The position numbers were made by a program, and so were the translations under genes. This document shows positions 42,154 through 54,000 of a DNA stretch of 64,000 nucleotides, piece by piece. A model generated the notes under the pieces. It saw only the letters and a list, made by a program, of their open reading frames with translations. It was not told the DNA's origin and ran no database searches. The DNA is from Ectocarpus siliculosus (Eukaryota > Sar > Phaeophyceae > Ectocarpales > Ectocarpaceae). Location: assembly GCA_000310025.1 (NCBI GenBank), contig FN649743.1:760728-824727 (forward strand), written 5' to 3'. Within the stretch, counting starts at the first letter, position 1; each line of letters opens with the position of its first letter.

Positions 42154-45100
42154 CATCCTTCCGTACTTCATGTGCGACACCGGGCCGGTGCCACCTTCGC
42201 CATGCGCGCGGCCTCTGCTATCGGCACTGCACCTGTGGCGAGTGACGCCGACACAGGAATCACTCCGCAAGATCATTCGGCCGTCGAAGGGGCAACTGCC
42301 GATTGTCCTGAGAGCTACCCGCATGGCCGGTCGAAAAGTGCGCGTCATCCCTCCACGGGTTGCTACCGCATGTGCAGTTTTGTTGCACAGGGACTCCATT
42401 ATTCCCTGGTAGTATCACCGCCACTTCTGGAAGATGTTCGCCAATTGTCGGCGTATGTAAATTGCCCATACTTCAGCGCGACCGGAGTGCGATCGAACCG
42501 CCTCAAGTTATGCTGTTTGGGTAGAGCATTAAGCACTATCATACAGGATTTGTCACGTAGCATGCAAGAACCTTTCACCATACTTGGTACCCTACGCGTA
42601 TGTTGTAGGTGTTCCAATACTTCGTACTCGACACGTTACTGTAGACTCCTAACGTACGACGGCGAGAGACGCCGCCGTTACTGCTCGGCTGGTCCGTAAT
42701 GACACCTTATGTCGGAAGTAAAATGCTCGCCAAAGGATGTGAAATGGAACACCAAGTAGGTAAAGTAGGGCTTCAACTGACCCCAACTCGCATGGGCACC
42801 GCCCTCAATGCACAATTCACACAACCAACAAATTCTTGATCGTGTCGACTGTTACCCTATAGGTGGTCCTGAGCGTGTGGGCCGTGTCAGACGGAGAAGC
42901 CATCACTGTCAGCGTCTATGATCACAAGGCCGTTCAAAACCTGGAGATCACCTTGCTGTGTGGCTGGTGGGCGGAGCTTGGAATTACGGGCCTCAAGTCC
43001 ATGGCACCTGCGGGGCTCAGCGGGTTAGCAGGTAAGGCAGGTACACACGCTGTGTGCTGATTCCTGATACCTACGCATACAACCCAGTACCTGCGAAGCC
43101 TTGACACTTGTGCAACCGTAATCCTCTTGATGCAGTCCTAATGTTCTTGCTCGAATGCAGTCGACACCTTTCCTGGACACTTTTAAAGGCCCTCTCATCT
43201 ACTCCATTCCCGTCGTCAAACTTAAACCGTTGGGTTCACTCACGTACCGTGCCATGATGTTATGACACATCACGACACACCGCTAAGACATCATTTTCCT
43301 AATGGGTCATCCGAAGTCGCGACAATGATAGTGAATGTCATGACTCGGGCCATTGCTCACTTGGAGTAACTTGGCCATGATCTGTCTTGGTAGAGCCGGG
43401 GTAGGTCATGACAGATCACTCCTCCGCCATGACCTGCTCATGGCACGGTCATGACAGATGTGTCATTCCCTACATTTCAAACTCAATATTTTGTGTTGCA
43501 GTCCGGACGTGCAGGTGGCATGACTTGGTCATGGCCAAGTCAATATCCGGACGTGGCACGGTATCCTCTAGCGCCGCTCCCTGTTTGCTTTCACGGCCAG
43601 CAGAAGCGTTGGTAGTTCACGACTTCGCGACCTCGTGTGTGTCGAGGGTGAAAAGGCTGATGCGGTAGGAAGCAACATTAGTATCCCCCCCGCGCCCCTA
43701 CCGTGCAGCGTACTTGGTGCAAAGCATCTCGCTTCAGATCCCGCAGCCAGACCGCAAGGGACGGGTGGACATGTCGAAGGCTTCGCTGCAGTTCAGCCCA
43801 GGCCCACCGCCGCCCCCGTTCGAGTTCGGTCCTTCCCAGTTCAACCCAAGAAACCCTTCCGATGGCAGCGAAGGGGGCACCACCTTGAGGCCACCGGTGG
43901 GGGGCAGGATGGCGAGCCGCGTTGTGTGGAGGGGCATCCGCACATTGAGGCGGCGAGCCGTGCTGCTGGCATGCGCTCGGAACGTGAGCGTGCTTTTGGA
44001 TGATGCCACATCTTGATGCTTGTTTGGTTGCTATATGTGCGAGGAACGCGATCTTTGTGGGACGCGTGTCTATGAAACATGGAGCACATATCGTCGCAAT
44101 TTTCGACAGTTGCCACCAGCACTTGACAAGTATCGCCAGCCCTTACGACAACCGCCTAAGCCGAAGGGGCGTGTCTCAAGGCACATGGGAGCGTTTCGGT
44201 GTTACTGTCATTTAGGTTTCTAGATGTCCCTCCTTACACCATTTTGGCATAACTTTGGACGCACCAGCCGGGGTCACGCAGGAGGACGACCACACAGCAG
44301 TAGGAGGTGTTTTCTCCACCTTTCTCCTGCGACGATTGCCTTAATTTTTTTATATACCTGGAGGTTCGCTCACTCTCCTGTACGGATGGGGCCGTTGCGT
44401 CCTGCACCTTCGTGTCCACACGCACGCAGGGTCCATCGATGATGATCGTTCGGGGATGGGACTCTTCCATGGCGTGGCGGATGACGAACGTGGTGAGCTG
44501 AACGGTAGAGAATAGAGAGCACTGATGGCAAAAAGAAGACTTGTTACAAGAAGTTTTGCTCCCGAACAAACAGAGAAAATAAGGGAGAAAATAGTCGTCG
44601 AGTGATAGAAACCTTTCACAGCAGCTTCCGAGCAGCCAACGTCATGTTGCAGAAGCAACCGCATGGTGACGTCAAGTTAGACGAGTGAGTTATACGGTCA
44701 TGGCAGAAATTTGGATGTATGATAAACGGTTTGGGAAAGTTTGGATGTATCTCAGGAAACAAAGTGGAAGTGGAGAAAGCCTACAAGAGTGATATTGCTG
44801 TTGCTGAAACCTACTGGGTAGCGGTTATTACTAATGGTGGTAGTGGGTGGGTGTTGTAAACAAAGTGTACCTCCACAAGAGTTACATTCACTGCAGCGAT
44901 CGATACGAAAACGAGATGTCTTGCATACTGCCGCCCCGAGAATTTACATACTGACCACTTCGTAACGTCGCGCAAGGATTGCGACGGTGCATCCTCATAG
45001 CCGCCGTCAACACGATCCACGGGCATCTTGAAAAGCGAAAACTCGTAACTTTCGTTCTGGAGTAGGCCTTCAAACAAGTTTGCGCCAAATAATCACCATT

Positions 45101-48008
45101 CTAATATGCCCATATTTGAATCTCCTACATGCTTGCACACGCGGCCCATCGCGTTCCGTGAAAGTAGATCACCTTCCATGAAGATGATTGGAAAACTTGG
45201 AAGGACGTGACCGAGCCAATAAAGGTGGCCACGGCTTCCTTCTTTGCGACGGCAAGAGAAGGTGACGAGCAGCGGGGACCCCAACACATCGCTTCGCATG
45301 GCCCAGCACGATCCAAAGGACAAGACCAACGCGACAAAGGCGACGACATCCGACAAGGATCTTCCACCGCTGCGACCACGCTTGAAGGTAGAGCAGACTC
45401 ATCGACCGATAGCGGAGCTGCTGCTTGTATTTCTGATGCCGGCAGTGCGGACGAAACCCAGAACGTCCCCGGCTCGAGCGGCACCGTCATTGCCCCAAAG
45501 AGAAGCCCCATCACCGCCGTCGCAACCGACCAGGCCAGCACCGATCGCTTGTGCCAGGCTATCGCTGATCGTGTCGAGGTGCGCTCGGAAGGGAGGGGCG
45601 GGAAGATTGCGCTAAGAACGACACGGTGGCGTGGAGCGGGAGAAGCGAACGCCGGCAGCGGCAGCGGCGGCAGCAAGCAGGTGGGGGCGGGTGGCGTGGG
45701 CGGAGCGGGGCACAGGCACGAGGAGGAGGAGGACAGGGAGGGGGAAGAGGAGGAGGAAGAAGAAGAAGAGGATGAGGAAGAGGACAGGGACGGGGGGCGC
45801 GCTTCCAACGAAGGATTGTACGGAGGGCGGCTAGGGACGTTGGGAGGGACGGTTGGAAGTGAGATTGGTGGACACGACTCTCGGGGACAGGAGAAGGGAC
45901 AGGTAATCCGGTAAAAAATGCGACGGCACAGCATGATAGTCTAAGGCATGCGGTGGGGCGTGCCTTGTAGATGCGAACACTTCACGCCACAGATTTTTCG
46001 GCACTTGCACGCTGCTCGAGAAAGACTTCAACGACAACCGCCGATGCTGCTGTATACCTTGGTATACCGTTAGATTGTGCTTTGAGTGTTCTCCATGAAG
46101 GTTCATGTGCTGTCTCCGAGCCTCTAACACCCAACACAAAGGGCGCGGCCTGGAGAGCATACCTAGGAGGGGCACTCCAAGGTGTGAGTGCGACACATAC
46201 TCTCATGGCCATGGTCGGGCTTCAAACCATGATGCCCTCACTGGTTGGCCCGTATTTTTTGGGCTAGTGCTTTGTCGGCGAAGTCAGCCACCGGCCAATG
46301 CAGCATGTTCGATGCTGTACAGCCTACAACTACAGCATGCACTAAACAGCAGCACTCGAGGAGGGGCCATAAAATGCACTCCGTAGTAGTACGAGCCTGT
46401 ACCGTGGACAACACCCCCTCGGAAAACTGCCCGAAACTTGAGTACTTGAAACAGAGCAAGGCGAGCGGAATTCGAAATGCGGAAAATCGGATTCGAACAT
46501 GCACAAGAACTCTCAGTGTTGCTTCATGGAGAGTTCGAATGGCGAGTATCATACAGTCGAAACCCTGCGCTCGACTCAGCAGAGACTCAATCTGTCAACC
46601 TACCCAAACACCAAACTGCCCACTTGATCGTTTCCCGGTAGAACGAATGATTGCTATATCCGAGAAGAGGCGGAGACAGTGAGAGAGAGAGAGAGAGAGG
46701 GAGAGAGAGAGGGGGGGGGGGGGGGAGGGGAAGAGAGATAAATTCGTGGCTGTTTTTACAACCGTAGAACGCATTATTACTCTATCCGCGTACGTACGTA
46801 CGTACGTAGACAATGAGAGAGAGAAACTTATGGCTTCTTGAGAACCAGTTCTCGTTTTCTTGCGGGATTTTGTTTCAAGGATTCCACTTGCCTGCTTCGA
46901 CTCGTTGTTCTTCACCTTTATCGCCCTCGCTCTTTCTCTCTTGTCCTCAACCCTCGAAATTGACACAACCTACTGCCCAACCACACCTTCGTTCAACCAA
47001 ACGAAACCCCAGCAGGACGCTGCCGTACAGCGTGCATTCCTCTCCCACAAGGATATGGAAGCGCGAATAAAACATCTTGACGAAGAAAAGGAACGCGCGC
47101 CTCCGGCGGGAGCGGGGCTGGGGGGGGGACCCAGGCGTCCCCTGGAAGACCATGACGGAAGCATCGATGAGGTGGACACGGAAACAAAAAAACAAAACGG
47201 GCGGGCATGTGTAATTTCTCCCCACATTATCATTGAAACCACTGTGAGGTAGAGCTGTACGCGCACGGGTCTCCACACTCTCTATAGTTTTGCTGAAACG
47301 TCGCGGCCCATGGGCAACCCATGGGCGGCCAATGAGAGCCCTTCAACCGGAACGAGTGTACTCCTAAACAATAGATTATCTGCTTTGGAGCGGGCATTGA
47401 AGCGGCTAATAATCCTTCCGCTAACCCTAACCCTAGCCACAAGCCCACACGATACGTGCTAGGTTGGCGCTGGTGGCTAAGTTCTAGGTTGATATGCCGG
47501 TGGCGAAGTTCTAGGTTGAAGTGCAGGTGACTAAGTTCTAGGTTGATATGCCAGTGGCGAAGTTCTAGGTTGAAGTGCAGGTGACTAAGTTCTAGGTTGA
47601 TATGCCGGTGGCGAAGTCTTAGGTTGAAGTGCCCACGGTGGGCACTTTATGGGCACTTCATGGGCCGCCCATGGGCATGCCAATGGGCGGCCCATGGGTG
47701 ACCCATGGGTGTCCTATGGGCGGTTTAGCAAAACTGTCAGTAGTGTGGAAGATTGACGCACACCGAGGAACTAGTTGTTCGATTCTGCGTATCTCTGAAA
47801 GCTCAACCAAGGTGAATAGGTCCAGAACGTAATTTTTTTTCTCTTCATGTTGTCGCAATTGGTAATGGCGAAAACTCTATGCGGGGAGAGGATGGATAGC
47901 ATCCATGAGACGAATTGTATGCGATGTTGAACGAGCGCTCCAGCGATAACAACGTTTGGTTCACATTCTGTCCATCTTGCTACCTGTATGTTCTCGCTCT
48001 CTCGTACA

Positions 48009-48069
<61 letters not shown>

Positions 48070-51000
48070 TTGTCATTTGTACGGTGGAACGGTGGGAAGT
48101 GACACGAACGTTGTAGTCTTGAGAATCCCCGGTAGCGCCAAGATTGTGGTAGGGTTGCCGCCATTTTGTTTTTGCCCGCTCTCACTTTCTCGCCCGTTCC
48201 GTCCACGCCGTTGTTTGTTTTCGTACTATCTCAACAGTGGCTGGTCAACCTCCCCGGCGCGAGAAGCATGAAAGCGTATGCTCGCCGACGAGGGGTGAGT
48301 GAGAATCAACGTCTAGATGTGTTTTCATCGGCTCGTTGCTGCTTCGGTTTCAGGCGAAAGGCATTGATGAAACCCCAGCACAACAAGCTAGTCTGAGATG
48401 AGAGCTCCGCGCATCTTGTAGAGCACAATTGATTCAAGCAGAAGTGTCATATCGACAACTGTGGTGAATGTTCGGGTTCAACAAGGGAAACAACCATGTG
48501 AGGAAAGCACGCCTGGTATCTGGGTTAGTAAATACACGTGGAAATGATAACAGAGAACAGAGAGCTGCAGTGTAGTCTGAATTGAACCTAGGGAAATTCG
48601 TCGTAGTAGGTGATCAGTCAATGAGCGCCCCATGGGAAGCATTCCATGAAAGCCAACAGAAGTCCCATGGACTGCCTGTGGGTAGACCGCACATTATGAG
48701 CGCTGCGTGACAGCTCATGACGGCCCGTAACGGCTCACAAAGCTTCCCGAACGTGAAGCGGGTTTTTGATGATGATGTGTGCACCCTATTCGCTGCTCGT
48801 CCAGCTAAATGTGACATTTGAGTCAACCCGATGTATATGTGGCGTGTTGTCCGTCTGTTTTCGGTCAGCTGGACGGCAAGATCAAGAGCATGGAGGAGGT
48901 CGTGGAGCAGGTGCGAAAGAAGGGGGTAGAGCTTGGGGGGATAGGAAAAGGTTCAAAATGCTTACGATAAGGGTTATGATATTCTACGCGGGCTGAATCA
49001 AAGACTCTTGTTTTCAGCCTTGGTTGATCAGGGGAAACCTTTTCAGAATAGAGATACCGAGTGGGACGTGGTTCAAAGTACTAGGACTGGGTTGGACGGG
49101 AAGCCAACATTTCTTGTTTTTTTCGTGCGCCGTGCCGAATCCTTGATCGTACGGGCCCCACCTTTCCACAAGGGCTCACGAAGATCGCCAAACGACGACC
49201 AGACGAGGTCAACACTTGGTGTTGGGTACACAACCTAAGATTAGGCGATAAACCCTAAGATTGGATAAAAAAGAGTGTGTTTTCATCGTATGGTGTTCGG
49301 CGTGTTACATGGGATTGAACAAGCGAATGTTTTCCCCTGAGCTTCGGAATCTCTTCGAAAAGTTGAAAATCTCAAATTCGTGTGTTCGAATCGTTTTCGC
49401 ACGCGTGGGCTGGAATTGTATGGACCAACCTATTGCCCTGTATCCACCAAAGATATGCAGAGGAGGCCAATCTCATGTCGACCAACGAGCGACATGGCGT
49501 ACATGGGTGAAAGCGTAAACCGCAGCACTTATGCGCGCGCCCTACCCCGGGTTTGTGTTTCGGCCGTTCACAGTCCCTTCGCAAGGAACGTCTTACAGCT
49601 TGCGAAAGATTCTAACATGTACACCAATTATTTTAGACGATACCGTGTTTAACGCGCCAGATTTGCCCCATCCATGTAGTTGCCAGAGAGGCCACTGAAT
49701 CGTCTCCATACGTTCCGGGATCAGCAGGGACAGAGCATGTCCGATATTTAAAAGATTAACGAGCGCACATGCACAAGCGCAACTGAAACATCTCCAAGAA
49801 ACACCCACAGCAATATCGTTTCTCCGCCCCAACAAACGCCCTGTCACCGGTTACAAAGACCAAATTGAATCCAAATTTTCAACTTCCCACTGCCGCTATC
49901 GATTCGTCCCGTCTGTCGTTTGCCGCCCCGACACGCATCACCGGTGCAATCGATGGCCGCGTTACAACACCATCGGCTTCAGCTAGCGGTGATCACGAAA
50001 AAGGAGCAGGCAGCTGCGGCGGCCAAGCGGCAAGAGGCGGGTGCAGTATTTTTTTTTGCGATTTCACGGGTCCGTTGCGACGATTATTTCTGGTAATGTG
50101 CATGCTTGGAAATACCTATGGCATTCTTTAAGGGACCACCTCATAACTGTAACGTGTTGTAGGGGTATTTGGTGTATTGTGATGCGTACTATCCAATCGA
50201 ACTAACATAGGCCAGGAAGACTCCAGGGCTAGACTGCGTATCTCGGTGATCAAACATGAGAAGGCGAGGTTGATTTTTCCCTTTGGGCAGAGAAATAGGT
50301 GAAAGATCTGGAAACGTGTTCTCGTCATTGGCGTGGCACTCTATTAAACATGGATATTCCGTGTTTCTTTGGACTACTGTTCTTGGAAAGAAAGGCGGTG
50401 CGCAAATGGAAAAATCTCGGAAAGGCGCTGTGCCGGCTTCTGCGCATGTCGGACTACTGGTACGGCTTCGCCTTCGACGGCGCTCTTTCTGGCGAGGAGA
50501 GGGCGGCAAGGCGAATCTCAGTCCTGCAACAGGTGAGACAAGGCGATAGTCCTTAACAGATTCAGACACCACGAGGTTTTTGCAGATCAGTGCTGAGTTC
50601 TTCGAACGGAAACATAGGGACACTTTATCAGTAGGTTATCGGGAGTCTTTTTCTGTCGCCGAAATCAGAAACTCGAACTTTGTCTACCTTGAAAGTGTTG
50701 TTAGTTGTTCCCACTTTTCCCTGAGATACATGTCTTCAACGTTTTTAGTCTGCAATCGTGCCAAACACGTATATATATAGTGTTTCGAATACATGTGTAA
50801 CCCCAACAATATAAACTGTAGGAAAAAGAAAGAAGAATACTTCCAAACGTGTGTGTCTAGTCCTTCATCAGCTGAAAATGCGTGTGAATACACAAAGGCA
50901 GGTGTGCGAAGAAACATAGCTTGTTGATTGCTGGTTCTAGAGTGCTTCGCGCCAGCTGCAACGTGGCCTTTTTACCCCGGACTACTATATTTCTCTCTCA

Positions 51001-54000
51001 TAAGCGAGGACAGGGGGGAAATAACAATCCTTCGGAGGTACCCCCGCCGCTTCAGACGCACATCGTTTCTTGAAGATGGGAGTTTGATTGCGAAGCGAAG
51101 AACATCATTCAGCACACACAAATGATGGTCGAGAGAAACACATTGGGAAAACATTTCAAGAGACCTGTGGCTTGGGAAGAAGCGCGAAAACAACGCTGCT
51201 TGTGCAGCACTTGATGGTGTTCTGAAATATTCTTGAGAGGATTGTACTTTTCAGAAGCAGAAGAATACTCCAGGCTGCAAGAGCTACAGATCCTACCTGA
51301 ACCTACTGATTCACCCCAATTACAAGGCACGTTCCCCGTGTTTACTGTGTCTCTGGACGCGCAGATTTTGGAGATGCGCGGTGTTGGGCGTACGGCAATG
51401 AAGACTCTCGTGCTGGCCATCGCGGTACGTCGAATGTCGTTTCCGACGGGATCGAACGTAGCTGTCCCTCTCAATTCTTCCGAAGATAGTTTGCAGGCCA
51501 AACTGATCAGCCGAGATATAATCACGCCGCATTTATCACAGGAGCGATACCCGCGATCGGTCTGGTCGAGGTTCCGGCAACTGATGCGGCAGCCGAGGGC
51601 TGAGCGGAAGCGACGCGACATGGCGGTCTGCGCGGTGCTTCTAGGGGTGAGATTTTCACTCGAAACACGATTACAACTCACGGTTCGTAACGCCCATGTA
51701 CCGAGGAGGTTAGTTCGTTTTCGGCGAGAGAAAGAAACCCAGAAGCGGTTAGCGACTGGGGTTAGGCTTTGGAAACTAATACTCCACACGTCGATCATAA
51801 ACGTGAACTCAATACAATCACGAACTGCTTTCTTTAATTGGGACTGCCGCTCAAGAGCAGTTGATGTATCGAGAACGGTTATACTTGTTGATGTCCATAA
51901 CATCTTCGCATCAACCACGACCTATGCTACAAATCTTTCAGGAGATCGACAACCAGTTCTTCAAGTACACGACTGCCGGATGGCCCTTCTCTCGCCTCGT
52001 CGACCTTGCCTCGGACTCCCGGCTGGTACAGAAGCCAGCCTTATCCGTCCTCTACGAGGAGGGGGAGACGGCTCCGAGGACGATCGACAGCGAGACAACG
52101 GTAACCCAAGCAGGTGAAAAAGAGCAAGACCATTCGACCAAAATGTATTGAGCCAAATATAGTTACCCTCCTGCCGAACATTGTACCTGAAAAGACAACC
52201 CCTGAGATGTATGTCACCGTCCTATTGGAAGTTGCTCCGTACCATCTGTTTCATTTCCCTCCTCAGGAAAAAGCTAGCATGGTTACACAATGATCGCAAT
52301 ATCATCAGAAATGTACTGTCTGCATTCATTGCAATACATTCATCTGTAAGAAAAACACTCGCCAAAATGCGAAAAATCAACTCTTCTGTCGCTTTAGGCC
52401 TCGATCCAGAATGATATCCATGCAAACTACTGCTGCCGCTTTGTATGGTGTTCTTTAGGGCGGTGGGGGGGGGGGGGGATACTGTGCCCGCCTACGCGGC
52501 GGCGTTTCTCGTGGCTTGTCCACGCACCGTTTCGGCCGGCCGGCCGTGCTTTGCGTTTCCGCAGTACCAGCCGCCCCCAGCACGAAGAGCTTGGTTGGTG
52601 TTGGGCAAAACTAGTACTTCAGATTTCCAGATTTCCGTCAACGTATAGTATCGTTCTGTGCTGGTGCATAGCCACCCTCCCAGCATCCGAGTAATCGAGC
52701 AGCAACTTTGGATTCAATCGGACCCGTGTGGTGCAGAGTGCTGCCGCCACTTTCATATGTTCCACTCGAGAACATGGGCCCCGGAGTTTCTGAAATGAAG
52801 AACACGAGTGGGTACAGTCTGCCGACGTCCGGGAAGAACCCCGAACGCGTCTTTCCGGATTCCTTTTGGTTGCCCCACAGAGCAGTCTAGGTAGAAGCCT
52901 CGCTAAAACAAGGTATTCTGCGTGCTCTCGGCATTCGCTCGAGTGGATGTAATCCTTGTAGTTGTCCTTACGAATTCGTCCCACCATGTAGACGAATGAA
53001 TGCGAGAGTTCGTTTCACCGCTACTGCTGCCGTGGTACTTGAATCGTGCTCGACTCTGGGCGTTGTTCGCTTTCTTCTCGGGGTCCTAATTTCGTCGTCC
53101 GCACACGCTTCGCCAGTGCTCGTCCCCAGCGTCGTGTCGATAGCGACCAAAACCACCGACAGCAACAGCGACGACGACCCCAGAGTGGCTTCAGGGTCTT
53201 CGTGCAACGAAACTACCTCGTGCAGCGAAGGTGGCAAAAGCAGGGTGGCGGCGGGGCCCAGTAGCACCAGCAGTAGAATGAACAGTAGTATCGGAGGAGG
53301 AGGGAGTTCGGGCGGGGGGGGAGTACAAGGAACACGGCCACCACAGCAGCAGCCGCAGGAGCAGGAGGAGAGATGGACGGTTGGAGCTTACGTTATCGTT
53401 CGCGGGTCCGTAAACCTATATATCCTCGAGAGGTGAGTGTGTCTGAAAGCGTACATCGCTGCCCTCGACGTCGTGGATGTCCATATCGCCCAAGAAATCC
53501 GTAAAGAGTATCCACTCCATGGAGTATGGCGTAATCCGTGTTGTTCGTTCTTCGATAGGGTGGTCCTCGAGATTCCCCGCCAATGATGTTGACAAGCCCG
53601 TAGCCACGAGCCGGCTATACCTATCCAAGAGGGTGGTGGTTGCGGTCAGGCTACGAAGCCCTTCGCTTATACGAATATCTTATCACACCAGCTACGCTGC
53701 TCGCATGTGGTACTGCGATGCGACGACATCAATTTTTTGCAGTAGTTGTCCGAGGTAACCCGGCTGCCCTCGCCCAAACACCCATGAGTGCAACAAACAA
53801 GATTGGAAAAATGAACGAACTGTCGTATCCTAAACGGTTAATCCGCCTCGGACATCATACTCCCCTCTCTTCTTGCGCACGTTGCACTATCCAGAGGACC
53901 AGCGGCGATGCTGCCAACACCCGCGTCTCAGGACGATCTTGCCACGAAGGCTTCCAGGGGGCAGCCCATGTACCGACCCCGCCCGCCAGCCGAGTGGGAG

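Noticed and set aside
45125-45934. 269-codon minus-strand frame with a Ser-run and a hydrophobic patch
   Set aside because: The Ser-run is the complement of a GAG/GAA acidic tract whose plus-strand frame fits the phase of neighbouring exons; kept only as a question in the findings.
46470-46540. GGATTCGAAC / GAGTTCGAAT stretches resembling a tRNA B-box
   Set aside because: No cloverleaf with acceptor, D and anticodon stems can be built around them.
47421-47436. Telomere-like CTAACCCTAACCCTAG
   Set aside because: Only about two and a half units inside an intronic element; not a tel­omere or a chromosome end.
47479-47630. Regularly spaced repeat that might be taken for a CRISPR array
   Set aside because: Units are contiguous with no unique spacers, the genome is eukaryotic and no cas-like gene is present.
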